Below are positions 1 to 9,034 of a stretch of DNA of 36,074 nt, piece by piece (the stretch's first letter is position 1; every line of letters begins with the position of its first letter). Position numbers and translations under genes: made by a program. The notes below the pieces were generated by a model, which did no database searches, had not been told where the DNA came from, and saw nothing but the letters and a program-made list of their open reading frames with translations. The stretch covers positions 1 to 36,074 of the forward strand of contig JAADGD010000225.1 in assembly GCA_013152515.1 (NCBI GenBank), read 5' to 3'. This DNA comes from Planctomycetota bacterium (GTDB lineage Bacteria > Planctomycetota > Planctomycetia > Pirellulales > Lacipirellulaceae).

Positions 1-2620
1 AATCACTGGCATTGTTCATCAAGAAGACTGCGATATCAGCCGCCGGATCGGTCACCTTGCCGGTTGGTTTGCCAGTTGTGTCTTTCTCCGTGATCGGATC
101 GAGGAACAATTCGGGCATCTTGGTCCGCACATGATAACGGTGCGGCTGCTTGATCCAAGAATAAAGCCAAAGGGCTCCCTTTTCGGTCTTAAATTTCGCA
201 CTCACCCGCGACAAATCGGGGCCTTGTCTTGAAGCAATCTCAGGAAAACTCTCGTGCGAGTGACAGGCCAAGCAGCCACGCGACTCGAACTGCCATTTGC
301 CGCGCTCGACAGAGGGCTGCTCGGTCACTTCTGCGGGCGGGCGGAGATACTCGAAGTCGTCGCTGTTGCTAAGCAAAAACTCGGTCAAGGCACGAATCTC
401 AACCGGCTCGTAACGTTCGCTGACAGCGAGTTGATCTTCGTCGCCGGGGTCTTGTAGATGCTGGTACTGCCCGAAGAACTGAGGCATCTTTGTCGTAGGG
501 CGGAAGTTCGAGGGTTGCTTAATCCAACTGTAAAGCCAATCGGCTTCGACTTTCGATTTCAAGAAACGCAGGCTTGGACCAGCCTTGCGGTAAGAGCCGG
601 GCGCATCAACATCCTTGAGCCCTCCGGCGAGTTTGTGCGTCGCTGGCGTAAGGTTGGCTTTAGCCTTTTGCCCTTGCTTTTGGTCTTGGTTCAAAGCAAC
701 CATCAAGCGGTTGCGAACTCGATCGTCTCCGGGAACTTTCACAAGCCGCTCGGCCAAACTTCGTTGATCAACGGAAAGTCCCTTGTCACGCAAAATCTGC
801 TGTGCCACCTCGGCGTAGTTCGGTCCCAAACGAACATCAGGACCGACTTGGTGGTCAGGCCCATCGAAGCCGTTCATTTCGTGGCAACCAAAGCAGCCGT
901 ACTGCTCGACAAGCGTCCAACCTTCGACCAACTTCGGCGCGGGCGGCGCGGGGAAACGCTCGCTCGGTTCAAGCCCACCTTTGTCGAAGTGACATTTCAG
1001 GCAGTTGCTTTCGGCAAACCGCGCGGGCTTCATTGGGAAGATCCAATGATGGTTGTCAAACCAACCATGCTCTCGCGTCCATTCGATTTGCTGTTCGGCG
1101 TTGTTCGGTGTGTGTGAGGTCCAAGGGAACTCGGTGCCGCTACCCTGACCATCGTGGCAGATCGTGCAACCGAAGTCTTTTTCAGCGTGCGGACTGGAGT
1201 CCGACAAAAACAAATCGAGTCGCGGATGCGTGGTAAACGGGTGACTCAGACCACGAATGATGGTCAGTGATGCAGGAGCCTCTTCGCCCCATTTGGTACG
1301 TTCGGCAAGCAGATAGTTGACGACCGTGGCGTTGTCGTAAACAGGGAGATCTCCGGCCAACCGAATGACATCGCCTGACTCAAGCCCCGCTTTGGCGGCA
1401 AGACTCTCAGGGAGAACGAAGTGTACGGTCACATCGGCATAGTTGATAACGCCTTCGTCAGCCAATTTGAGACCGTACGCCTCCAGCAAGCCGACGCCGT
1501 CCTCGGGTGCCGAGTCTGGCGTTGCAAGCGTGAGGACCTGCTCACGCTCTTCAACAGGCAAAGCAGGATAGGCCGGTTCGGACGGGCTGCCGGGGGCGGA
1601 CTGCGAGATCGACTGATGGCATGACTTGCAGCGATCGAAACGGGCAGGCGTCGAAAAATTGAAATTGATGGTCAGCTCAGGCAGCCAAATCTGATCGATT
1701 TGCACATTGCCATCATACAACGCGTCAAGCACGGGCCAGCGCGTAACCCATTCCAGTGGGTTGGAGGTATTCAAATAAACTTGGTCTTCGAGTCGCGAAA
1801 GCTCGGTCGTCAATGTCGATTTCTCTTTGGCAATCGCGGTACGTTTTGCGTCGATTTCGCCATGTACGCCTTGCAAACTCAAACGATAGTTTTTCGCATT
1901 CGCAATTTCTGCGGTCAACTCAGCAATCTTGTCAGTAAATCCTTGAATGCTCGTCTGTATCGTTTTTTTCTCGGCGGCAGAGGCACCACCCGCTTCCATT
2001 AAGCCCAACTCACTGACGGTGGCTGTGCGATCTGCGGCAACAAATTTTCGCTGGCCAACCAAGACTTTTTCGCGTTGCTTGGCATCAGCGATGAAGCTGG
2101 CCAACTCTCCGAGTACGCCGCTACGTGTGTCGACCGCTTTTTTTTCTGCCGCCAACAAAGCATCTCCAGCACTCTGCTTGTTCGCTTCGTCCGCTTCGTC
2201 AACTTGCACTTTTGTGGAGGCAACTGCTTCGAGAGCGGCCTCAAAATCTTCGAGTGCAGAATCAAGTGAGGGAAAGCCAATTTCTACCTGGGTGTCTTCA
2301 GGAGCAGAACGCCTTGCTTCTTCGGAGACAAGAGTCTTGAACTTTTCAATCAGCCCCGAGTCAATTGGCTCGGCCTGTACAGTTAGCATCTCGACATCGT
2401 AGCCGTTCATCTTGCCTTGAAACTGATAGGCCAGCGAATCGTGTTGAGCCTGGATCATCCAGGCTTCTTTTTTACGATTAGCGAGCTGCCAATCTTTCCA
2501 CTCGCGGTTGTGGTCCTCCGCCATCAACCAAAGTGTCGCGACAAGCATCACCAGCGACGACGCGCCGAAGATGACGTGCATCACTTTTTGGTTACGCCAA
2601 GTTTTTTCCGTAGCGGGCAT
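1..2620 (-). CDS. Membrane-anchored multihaem cytochrome c with PDZ-like domain (3' end outside window)
   Basis: The minus-strand frame is open from the ATG at 2620 to the left edge (about 873 codons, no stop), with GGAGG seven bases before the start. One transmembrane helix lies near residues 13-35. A long charged, probably coiled-coil region covers about 90-260. Five CxxCH haem c sites follow: CKSCH 331, CTICH 485, CLKCH 540, CFGCH 576 and CLACH 783. A PDZ-like segment (GLESGDVIRLAGD) lies at about 395-460 between haem sites 1 and 2. It is the fourth gene after Rieske and the two cytochrome b genes, so it probably carries electrons from the bc complex to a terminal oxidase or acts as its cytochrome c subunit (inference). 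The protein should be anchored with haems facing the periplasm. More haem sites may lie beyond the edge. Confidence 0.88.
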   Translation of the reverse strand, partial: MPATEKTWRNQKVMHVIFGASSLVMLVATLWLMAEDHNREWKDWQLANRKKEAWMIQAQHDSLAYQFQGKMNGYDVEMLTVQAEPIDSGLIEKFKTLVSEEARRSAPEDTQVEIGFPSLDSALEDFEAALEAVASTKVQVDEADEANKQSAGDALLAAEKKAVDTRSGVLGELASFIADAKQREKVLVGQRKFVAADRTATVSELGLMEAGGASAAEKKTIQTSIQGFTDKIAELTAEIANAKNYRLSLQGVHGEIDAKRTAIAKEKSTLTTELSRLEDQVYLNTSNPLEWVTRWPVLDALYDGNVQIDQIWLPELTINFNFSTPARFDRCKSCHQSISQSAPGSPSEPAYPALPVEEREQVLTLATPDSAPEDGVGLLEAYGLKLADEGVINYADVTVHFVLPESLAAKAGLESGDVIRLAGDLPVYDNATVVNYLLAERTKWGEEAPASLTIIRGLSHPFTTHPRLDLFLSDSSPHAEKDFGCTICHDGQGSGTEFPWTSHTPNNAEQQIEWTREHGWFDNHHWIFPMKPARFAESNCLKCHFDKGGLEPSERFPAPPAPKLVEGWTLVEQYGCFGCHEMNGFDGPDHQVGPDVRLGPNYAEVAQQILRDKGLSVDQRSLAERLVKVPGDDRVRNRLMVALNQDQKQGQKAKANLTPATHKLAGGLKDVDAPGSYRKAGPSLRFLKSKVEADWLYSWIKQPSNFRPTTKMPQFFGQYQHLQDPGDEDQLAVSERYEPVEIRALTEFLLSNSDDFEYLRPPAEVTEQPSVERGKWQFESRGCLACHSHESFPEIASRQGPDLSRVSAKFKTEKGALWLYSWIKQPHRYHVRTKMPELFLDPITEKDTTGKPTGKVTDPAADIAVFLMNNASD

Positions 2621-2624
2621 ATGT

Positions 2625-2699
2625 TAGCCTCCGGCTCTGCCGGGGGATCGTGCATTGTTAATTTGGACGCGGTTCATCCCCCGGCAGAGCCGAGGGCTA
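2625..2699. repeat. 24-bp inverted repeat between cytochrome b and cytochrome c genes
   Basis: The arms 2625-2648 and 2676-2699 match at 22 of 24 positions and are separated by 27 bases. The core is GGCTCTGCCGGGGGAT. The arm nearer the cytochrome c gene supplies its GGAGG ribosome-binding site, so a folded mRNA could hide that site. It could also stabilise or separate the operon messages (inference). Confidence 0.8.
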
Positions 2700-2702
2700 C
2701 CG

Positions 2703-4136
2703 TTAAAAATTGAAAAAATACTCAGGAATCGAAATCAAATACTTCAGGTCAAAAATCCAGCGCAGCAACATCTTGATCGGCAACGACCCCATGAACAGTA
2801 GCAAGTTGGCCATCACCATAAAACGAATGAAACCCATCCGCTTATAAAAATTGCGTAAGACCGTCAGCGCCATCAGCGGCGGCAAGGCGATAAAATAGCC
2901 GAGGACAAGCAGCGTCCCTGGCAATTCTCGTCCAAACAACAGCGAGAAAAACTGCAAAAACGGGTCGGCAATCCCGCCTAGCCATGCAATCCAGCTTGGC
3001 CAGTTTGAGGGATCGAGCGAAGCCGATATGTCTGCCAGAGCAAGTGTGCCGGGAAGACTCCGACCTAGCATGTTCTCCCAGAAAAACTCCGACAAGTTCA
3101 CGTTGTTCAGCGCCTGCACCTTGTGCGCATCCCAATGTTCGTAGGGGCCAAAAAAGTTCCAGTTCGGTCCGCGCAGCAGCGTCCCCAGTACGATGAGCGT
3201 GATCCACATTTCGAGGAAACCGAACTGAAAGATCGAGTAGCTGAACATCCGCTCTTTGATCGTATAATAGCCGTTGCCAGCTTTATTGAAATCGAGATAC
3301 GGAATGGCCATCAGTCCGGCGACAATTAAGCTCGGCAACACGACGCCCGCCATCCACGGATCGTAATAGACCAGCATCTCTTGCAGACCGAGGAAGTACC
3401 ACGGCGCTTTCGATGGGTTGGGCGTTTTGACGCTACTGGCGGCTTCTTCGAGCGGGGCCGGCAAGGCAATTGCCCAAAAAATAAGGAACGCCGTCAGGGC
3501 GATCATGCAGATCAGCTCGGGATAGACCAAGTCGGGCCAAACGAGGACTTTTTCGTTATCGAGCTTTTCCATCGGCGGCTCGCCGTTCTCTTTGCGGCGA
3601 TCGTTGATTACCGCTTGCGAAGTACCGAGCCAAGTGAAAAAGGCCAGCAAGAAGACGAGCATCACGATCGGCACATTATCGGGCTTCGCAACGATTTCAA
3701 AAAAGTCGCGGTCGGTCATCGACAGGCCGAGGAACAGCCACATCAGGTTCCAAATAGTCCAAGCAACTGCTGGTCGAACGAAGAACTCGCGAAAAAAGAA
3801 CAAGATGATCAGGATGACCGTAGTACCAGCGCTGTAAATAACTGGGCCAGTCGACTTGTTGATTGCCTCGCGAAACGATTCTGGCAACGACAACGACTCC
3901 GCCATGCCACCGCCGGCGACGGCACCCAAGATGGCAAACCCCATCGCGACGGCGAGCCAGACAATCGCATTGGGGATTTCGATGCCTTTGGCAAGCTTCA
4001 ACCAAGTTTTCAGTTGCCCCGAGCGCCACAGATAAAGTGCCGCGAGGCCGTTCATCAGCGCCAGCGCAATGTAAAAGGGCCCCAGAAACGAGGAAACCTT
4101 TTCAAAAAACTGGGCGTCGGTCAGTCCGTGAGTCAT
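2703..4136 (-). CDS. Cytochrome b C-terminal (subunit IV-like) protein of a bc/b6f-type complex
   Basis: This 477-residue integral membrane protein carries the C-terminal half of cytochrome b, which forms the quinol-oxidation site with the Rieske protein. The diagnostic stretch is KAPWYFLGLQEMLVYYDPW around residue 240-260, where APWY takes the place of the PEWY signature. About ten hydrophobic helices are visible, more than the three or four of a plain subunit IV, with extra helices on both sides of the core. The frame could be extended to 4286, but that would overlap the upstream gene by 38 bases and add a non-membrane tail. The ATG at 4136, starting MTHGLTDAQFF, is preferred although its ribosome site is weak. 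It follows the cytochrome b gene by 112 bases and precedes the cytochrome c gene. Confidence 0.87.
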   Translation of the reverse strand: MTHGLTDAQFFEKVSSFLGPFYIALALMNGLAALYLWRSGQLKTWLKLAKGIEIPNAIVWLAVAMGFAILGAVAGGGMAESLSLPESFREAINKSTGPVIYSAGTTVILIILFFFREFFVRPAVAWTIWNLMWLFLGLSMTDRDFFEIVAKPDNVPIVMLVFLLAFFTWLGTSQAVINDRRKENGEPPMEKLDNEKVLVWPDLVYPELICMIALTAFLIFWAIALPAPLEEAASSVKTPNPSKAPWYFLGLQEMLVYYDPWMAGVVLPSLIVAGLMAIPYLDFNKAGNGYYTIKERMFSYSIFQFGFLEMWITLIVLGTLLRGPNWNFFGPYEHWDAHKVQALNNVNLSEFFWENMLGRSLPGTLALADISASLDPSNWPSWIAWLGGIADPFLQFFSLLFGRELPGTLLVLGYFIALPPLMALTVLRNFYKRMGFIRFMVMANLLLFMGSLPIKMLLRWIFDLKYLISIPEYFFNF

Positions 4137-4248
4137 AGTAAAGTGGGGTTGGGAGGCTGGAAATTGGGGGCTGGGGTGTTGAATGCTAAGCGAAACGTAA
4201 TTCAGGAACTTCCCTCGTCCCCGAATCTCAGTTCCTAGCCACCCATTG

Positions 4249-5025
4249 CTACAGCGGTCCGCTGATGCCGCCGTCCTTTCTGACACGCCAGAAGTGGACA
4301 GCTAATAGCAGTGCCACGCCTAGCGGGATCGCGATGCAGTGTAAAATATAAAATCGATTCAGCGTTTCTTCGCCTACCTCGCGCGCACCTAGCAGCGCAA
4401 AGCGGGCGTCAGACGCGTTGGTAATCATGTCGACGCCGCCCAATGTCAGCAATTGCTGCCCAGGACCTTCGTGGCCCAAAATGGGCGTTGCGCGGGCCAT
4501 GTTCGACCCCACAGTGATCGCCCAAACGGCCAATTGATCCCACGGCAGTAAGTAGCCCGTAAATGACAGCAGCAGCGTCAGCAACAACAAAAAGACGCCG
4601 AGCACCCAGTTAAATTCGCGTGGCGGCTTGTAGCTACCTGTGAGGAAGACACGATACATATGCAGCCAAACAGTGATCACCATCGCATGGGCAGCCCAGC
4701 GATGGATCTCGCGCAATAAGCCCAGCGAATGCACGTCGCGCAACATCTGGATATCGGTATACGCCCATTCCACCGTCGGGCGATAGTAGAACATCAGCAG
4801 CACGCCGGTAACCGTCTCGACCAAAAACAGGAAGAAGGTCACGCCGCCCATGCACCAAGTGTACGAGAGGGCGATGCCCTGCTTCTTGATCGAAACGGGA
4901 TGCAAGTGCAAGAAAAAGTTCGTCAGCATCACCACAATGCGATTGCGGCGATCAACCGGCATCGGATGCCGAAAGATACTTTTCCAGATTTGCGATTCGC
5001 GAATCATTTCGCCTAAGTCGGCCAT
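4249..5025 (-). CDS. Cytochrome b6-like protein (cytochrome b N-terminal part)
   Basis: This 258-residue protein has four predicted transmembrane helices and carries two b haems. The likely ligands are His108 and His122 in the second helix and His229 and His244 in the fourth. The 14 residues between the last pair are typical of the b6 type (13 in mitochondrial cytochrome b). Cys58, in [12 protein letters not shown], aligns with the cysteine that binds the extra covalent haem c_n (c_i) of b6f complexes, and [11 protein letters not shown] matches the segment that follows in b6. The split of cytochrome b into two genes also fits the b6f organisation. It lies between the Rieske gene (151 bases upstream) and the subunit IV-like gene. 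The covalent haem is inferred from alignment by eye. Confidence 0.92.
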   Translation of the reverse strand: MADLGEMIRESQIWKSIFRHPMPVDRRNRIVVMLTNFFLHLHPVSIKKQGIALSYTWCMGGVTFFLFLVETVTGVLLMFYYRPTVEWAYTDIQMLRDVHSLGLLREIHRWAAHAMVITVWLHMYRVFLTGSYKPPREFNWVLGVFLLLLTLLLSFTGYLLPWDQLAVWAITVGSNMARATPILGHEGPGQQLLTLGGVDMITNASDARFALLGAREVGEETLNRFYILHCIAIPLGVALLLAVHFWRVRKDGGISGPL

Positions 5026-5082
5026 AGTAGCTGTTTCTTTGCTTTAACTTTTCCACTTAACAAACATCAAAAACTAAAGTAA

Positions 5083-5147
5083 CTCCCGTCCCTTACGGTC
5101 GGGGCTCGCCGTGTTTCCTTCTTTTCTCCCGTCCCTTACGGTCGGGG
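5083..5147. repeat. Two identical 22-bp direct repeats, 43 bp apart
   Basis: The 22-bp sequence CTCCCGTCCCTTACGGTCGG (plus GG) occurs at 5083-5104 and 5126-5147 between the Rieske and cytochrome b genes. Each copy contains a CCGT...ACGG dyad and could form a small hairpin. The purpose is unknown. It may be a processing or stability element within the operon. Confidence 0.75.
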
Positions 5148-5176
5148 TTCACCTTTTTTGTCTTTCGATCTTTTAT

Positions 5177-6238
5177 TTATACCGGAATATAACACGAGGG
5201 GTCTTCCCACTGCCCCATCTCTTCTTGAAAGATGCGGCTCTTGTCGACTTCGATTTGTCCGTCGTCGGCAATGCGAATCGCACACCTTTCGAGCGGCCGC
5301 GGAGCAGGCCCTTCAAAGTTGATCCCGTCCTTATAAAAACCGCTACCGTGACAGGGGCATTTGTATTTTTGTTCGGCGTCGAGCCAACTTGGTGTGCAGC
5401 CCAGGTGAGTGCAGACTGACTTGAGAGCGTAGATTTGCGCCTGGCCATTGTACTCGGCGTTGGCGACCCAAACACCGTACTGTGCTTTGAATTTCGTCTG
5501 CACTTGCCCAGCCGGAAAGGCATCGGGGAAACCGACCTTGAACTTGCTCGGCGGCTCGCGACGCACGTTCGGGAACAAAAACTTGAGTGAGGCCAAACTC
5601 CAAATTCCTGTCACAGCGGCGAGGGCACCAAAGCCAACCCACAAAAAGTCGCGACGCTCTTCTTGGCCGGCACCCTTTGATTTCGACTTGGCTGCAGCGG
5701 GAGTCGGCATCGCGTAGGCCGGTTTGGACGGCATCGGCGGAACGATAATTTTGGGCTTTGCTTTGGCTTTGGGGTCGGCCTTCTCTTTCGCGGCTGCCTC
5801 GGCCTTGCTCATCGGGCCAGCTTTACTCGACTTACGCGCTGCCGCCAAGATACTCGCAGTATCGCGTGGTTCGGCAGGAGCAGCTTTTGCTGCGGCTGTT
5901 TTTTTTGCTGCAGGCTTTGGCTTTCCAGCGGCTGGTTTTTTCGTGGCGGGCTTTTCGGCAGTGCCCCCGGCTTTCTCGCCGCGGGCCATCGCCATCATTT
6001 CGGCAACGCTCAGGCGACCGCCAGAGGCCGACTTGGCAGGCTTGGCCTTGCCGGTGGACTTAGTACCTGTGGGCTTCGGAGATGCGTCTGCGGCCGATTC
6101 ATTTTCAACAGGTGCAGCAGCAGATTCGGCCTGTGCAGATTCGGCCTGTGCTGGCTCCTCACTTGCAGCGCTGCCACCATCCGTCTTCCTGGCAGCAGCC
6201 AAGATATCGGCGACAGACATCTTTTTCTTTTCAGCCAT
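5177..6238 (-). CDS. Rieske [2Fe-2S] protein with long Ala/Lys/Pro-rich N-terminal extension
   Basis: This 353-residue protein is the iron-sulphur subunit of the bc-type quinol oxidase. A transmembrane helix lies at about 198-222. The Rieske fold follows with CTHLGC at 276-281 and CPCHGS at 294-299. The cluster ligands should be Cys276, His278, Cys294 and His297, with a Cys281-Cys296 disulphide. Before the membrane helix are about 195 low-complexity residues rich in Ala, Lys and Pro. They contain three copies of a helical motif: SVADILAAARK near 8, SVAEMMAMARGEK near 77 and TASILAAARKSSK near 127. This extension should face the cytoplasm. The first gene of the operon, it has GAAGAGAG before the ATG. 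Confidence 0.93.
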   Translation of the reverse strand: MAEKKKMSVADILAAARKTDGGSAASEEPAQAESAQAESAAAPVENESAADASPKPTGTKSTGKAKPAKSASGGRLSVAEMMAMARGEKAGGTAEKPATKKPAAGKPKPAAKKTAAAKAAPAEPRDTASILAAARKSSKAGPMSKAEAAAKEKADPKAKAKPKIIVPPMPSKPAYAMPTPAAAKSKSKGAGQEERRDFLWVGFGALAAVTGIWSLASLKFLFPNVRREPPSKFKVGFPDAFPAGQVQTKFKAQYGVWVANAEYNGQAQIYALKSVCTHLGCTPSWLDAEQKYKCPCHGSGFYKDGINFEGPAPRPLERCAIRIADDGQIEVDKSRIFQEEMGQWEDPSCYIPV

Positions 6239-6728
6239 AGCGTCTCTCTTCTTCTATGGCTCGTCGAACGGCCACATGGAATAACGATCCCAAAAAGCGT
6301 GGAAATCGCTAGATCACCACGCCAAAAACAACCTCGGACAAAACTCTAGGGGACTTCGCAAACCCCTAATAAAACAGGCCTCGCGAGAGAAGCAATAACC
6401 GGACCTTTGTGTCCACTTTGGAGATTGTGACTTTTTTCACAAACCCCTAGTGCTTCTAGGTTTACGAACTCTCACGAAGAATGTCAACCGCCCTTTATTT
6501 TTGTTCCAAAACCACGCCAAAATTTGATCCCATGGCACCCCAAGATGTCGGCAGTTTCGTCGGGCTGAACTGCGGACTCTTGGAAGTGAATCGGAGAGAC
6601 TAACTGAGGGTACGAAGAAGTAATGATCGGGCGATGGCTATCTCTTCTCTAGGAGGAACCTTAGAATCACCGAGATTGTCCGCACTGATGAGCGGAAGGA
6701 GAATCTGAGGAAAAATGGGAGGCCTGGG
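6239..6728. promoter_or_regulatory. 490-bp divergent control region of the bc operon and purD
   Basis: No gene is seen here. TAGGGG (6347-6352) and CCCCTA (6363-6368) form a perfect inverted repeat with a 10-base spacer, which looks like an operator. The half-site recurs as ACAAACCCCTAG at 6440-6450. CCTAG-N5-CTAGG lies at 6446-6460. Nearer purD, a two-part hairpin pairs 6540-6545 with 6578-6583 and 6551-6556 with 6568-6573. It could be a leader structure of purD. No promoter is strong enough to name. Confidence 0.5.
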
Positions 6729-8015
6729 ATGAAGGTGCTAGTTGTAGGTGGTGGTGGGAGAGAACATGCGCTCGCCTGGAAAATCGGCCAGAGCAGCCGC
6801 GTCGATCGGGTGTTTGTCGCTCCGGGAAATGCCGGGACAGCGCTGGAGGAGGAGGGTTCTGTCGAGAATGTCGACCTTGCCGATTCCGATATTCCGGCAC
6901 TACTTGAGTTTGCCAAGCAAAACGAAATTGGCCTAACGGTGATCGGCCCCGAAGTCCCCCTCGCCGCCGGCGCGGTCGACGCTTTTTCGGCAGCAGGTCT
7001 CCGTGCGTTCGGCCCCAGCCAACAAGCGGCTGAGTTAGAGGCGAGCAAAGTCTTTTGCAAAAACTTGCTTCGCCATGCCGACGTTGCCCAAGCCGAATTT
7101 CATACATTTTCCGATCCCGCCAAGGCACGGCTATTTTTGCACGATCGCGAAGATGTGCCAGTGGTGGTGAAAGCCGATGGCCTAGCTGCTGGCAAAGGTG
7201 TCATCGTTTGCGACAATCGCGAAGAAGCACTCACCGCCGTCGAACGCATCGCTGGCAGTAAAGAATTTGGCGAAGCAGGCTGCCAACTGTTGATCGAAGA
7301 ACGGCTCGTCGGTCAAGAAGCAAGCATCTTAGCGATCACCGATGGGCGCACCATTTTTACGATGCCTGCCGCGCAAGATCACAAGCCGGCCTACGATGGC
7401 GATCAAGGCCCCAACACCGGAGGCATGGGGGCTTACAGCCCAACTCCGCTGGTGACCGACGACATTATGCGCACTGTGGAAGAAAGAATCTTGGTGCCAA
7501 CGATCCACCAAATGAAGCGTTCGCGACGCCCGTTTCGTGGCGTGCTATACGCCGGTCTGATGATCACCAAGCAGGGCATCAAAGTCCTTGAGTACAACGT
7601 CCGCTTTGGCGACCCCGAATGCCAACCGCTAATGATGCGATTGCAAAGCGATTTGGTCGAGGTACTCGAAGCAACGGTCGATGGACGCCTCGACGAAATC
7701 GAACCAATGCGTTGGGATCCTCGCCCGGCGGTCTGTGTCGTGATGGCGAGCGAGGGCTACCCTGGCAGCTACACCAAAGGCCACCCCATCCGCGGCCTGG
7801 ACGCCGCCGCCAAGCTGCCCGACGTCAAAGTTTTTCACGCCGGCACGAGCCTTTGGGATGGCCTACCCGTCTCGCACGGCGGAAGGGTATTAGGGGTAAC
7901 AGCCCTAGGCGACACGATTTCGCAAGCAAAACTGCAAGCCTACACTGCCGTTAAATGTATTCGCTGGGAAGGTGCCTGGTGCCGCAAGGACATCTCCGAT
8001 AAGGCCTTGCAGTAA
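6729..8015 (+). CDS. purD: Phosphoribosylamine-glycine ligase (GAR synthetase)
   Basis: PurD joins 5-phosphoribosylamine and glycine with ATP to form glycinamide ribonucleotide, step two of purine synthesis, in the cytosol. The 428-residue length is normal. MKVLVVGGGGREHALAWK is the family's N-terminal motif. The ATP-grasp part contains VKADGLAAGKGV at about 147-158 and the signature GDQGPNTGGMGAYSP at about 220-235. RFGDPECQPLM near 293 carries metal-binding residues. GGGAGG sits six to eight bases before the ATG. The gene stands alone, divergent from the respiratory operon, and ends before a large inverted repeat. Confidence 0.97.
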   Translation: MKVLVVGGGGREHALAWKIGQSSRVDRVFVAPGNAGTALEEEGSVENVDLADSDIPALLEFAKQNEIGLTVIGPEVPLAAGAVDAFSAAGLRAFGPSQQAAELEASKVFCKNLLRHADVAQAEFHTFSDPAKARLFLHDREDVPVVVKADGLAAGKGVIVCDNREEALTAVERIAGSKEFGEAGCQLLIEERLVGQEASILAITDGRTIFTMPAAQDHKPAYDGDQGPNTGGMGAYSPTPLVTDDIMRTVEERILVPTIHQMKRSRRPFRGVLYAGLMITKQGIKVLEYNVRFGDPECQPLMMRLQSDLVEVLEATVDGRLDEIEPMRWDPRPAVCVVMASEGYPGSYTKGHPIRGLDAAAKLPDVKVFHAGTSLWDGLPVSHGGRVLGVTALGDTISQAKLQAYTAVKCIRWEGAWCRKDISDKALQ

Positions 8016-8080
8016 GCGAACTGGCTGTGTTGTCTTTCAATGGTACCGTTCACCGAAAAAAAGAAAAAGCCGCCGATGAA

Positions 8081-8133
8081 CGCCGATAAACGCAAATATT
8101 TGAACTTAGGTTTCGCATCTGCGTTTATCGGCG
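8081..8133. terminator. Inverted repeat after purD, probable terminator or 3' stability element
   Basis: CGCCGATAAACGCA (8081-8094) and TGCGTTTATCGGCG (8120-8133) are perfectly complementary, 14 bp with a 25-base loop. The stem lies 65 bases after the purD stop and has no T-run, so a simple intrinsic terminator is not certain. A half copy, GCCGCCGATGAAC, lies directly before the left arm. Confidence 0.6.
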
Positions 8134-8220
8134 GCTCTTAGCTTTCCTGGGTAACGTTGCAAAAGGCTCGCTGGCCTCGCGAACAGTTACCTTTTAATCT
8201 CATGTGTCCAGTTGGCTTTC

Positions 8221-9033
8221 ATGTTCTTTAACTTCTTCCGCAATCGTCGACGCAAACGCTGGCTCGCCGCGCGCAGGCCGAGTTTGTGGGAAGACTGGCT
8301 GCAGGCCAACGTCTGGCAATATCGGCATCTGTCTGCGAATCAGCAAGCGAAGATCCAGCGATTTGTTTGTATTCTGTTGCGTGAAAAGCAGTGGGCAAGT
8401 GGGGGCGGGCTGCAAGTGACTGACGAGATGCGAGTGACCATTGCAGGGCAGGCGGCGCTGGCGACGCTAGGATTTGAGAAGCCGTACTATTTTGAACGGT
8501 TACAGACGATTATCGTCTATGCGGGCACGTTTAGCAGTGGTCAGTTATCGAGCGGCGACCTGCTGTTGGGCGAACTTGGGCAACCGACACCCGACTTCGA
8601 CGCGCGCACCGGTGAATCGTGGCAAGGGGGGCCCATTATTTTGTCGTGGGACGCAGTCCGCCGCCAGGGTCGCCATGCTCGGTTAGGGCGAAATGTGGTG
8701 CTGCACGAATTTGCACACCACATGGATGGACTTGATGGCAGAACGGACGGCGCGCCGCCGCTGACCGATTATGAGTTTGAGAAAAAATGGTATCGAGTGA
8801 CAGAGGCCGAGTACGAACGACTGCTCGGTTTTGCGCGTCGCGGCGAAGAGACTTTGCTCGACCATTACGGGGCGACCAACCAAGCAGAGTTTTTTGCCGT
8901 GGCGACCGAGTGTTTTTTTTCTCAGCCGCACGAATTGGCCCTCGAACATGACGAGTTGTTCGCGGTGTTAGTGCGTTTGTTTGGTCAAGACCCGCGCGAT
9001 TGGCTGCCCAGAGCATTCGATGCCAACGCATGA
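8221..9033 (+). CDS. mtfA: MtfA-like zinc peptidase
   Basis: The protein is about 270 residues. It matches the MtfA (Mlc titration factor A) peptidase family. The zinc motif HEFAHHMDG has His162, Glu163 and His166. NQAEFFAVATECFF near 220-233 carries the expected downstream glutamate ligand (Glu223). LWEDWLQANVWQYRHLSANQQAKIQRF is the usual N-terminal part. In E. coli MtfA binds the glucose repressor Mlc and has aminopeptidase activity. Whether that partner exists here cannot be seen. No clear ribosome site precedes either the ATG at 8221 or the in-frame TTG at 8212, so the start is uncertain. The stop lies against the stop of the convergent phosphate permease remnant. Confidence 0.85.
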   Translation: MFFNFFRNRRRKRWLAARRPSLWEDWLQANVWQYRHLSANQQAKIQRFVCILLREKQWASGGGLQVTDEMRVTIAGQAALATLGFEKPYYFERLQTIIVYAGTFSSGQLSSGDLLLGELGQPTPDFDARTGESWQGGPIILSWDAVRRQGRHARLGRNVVLHEFAHHMDGLDGRTDGAPPLTDYEFEKKWYRVTEAEYERLLGFARRGEETLLDHYGATNQAEFFAVATECFFSQPHELALEHDELFAVLVRLFGQDPRDWLPRAFDANA

Positions 9034-9034
9034 G

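Noticed and set aside
458-1117. Plus-strand frame of 219 codons at the left edge
   Set aside because: It runs antisense to the multihaem cytochrome c frame, whose CxxCH motifs and ribosome site are clear.
3381-4238. Plus-strand frame of 285 codons
   Set aside because: It is antisense to the subunit IV-like cytochrome b gene and is rich in Arg, Gln and His, as expected for a shadow of hydrophobic codons.
5724-6284. Plus-strand hydrophobic Ala/Phe-rich frame of 186 codons that looks like a membrane protein
   Set aside because: It is the antisense of the Ala/Lys-rich Rieske extension. Lys and Ala codons read backwards give Phe and Ala/Gly.
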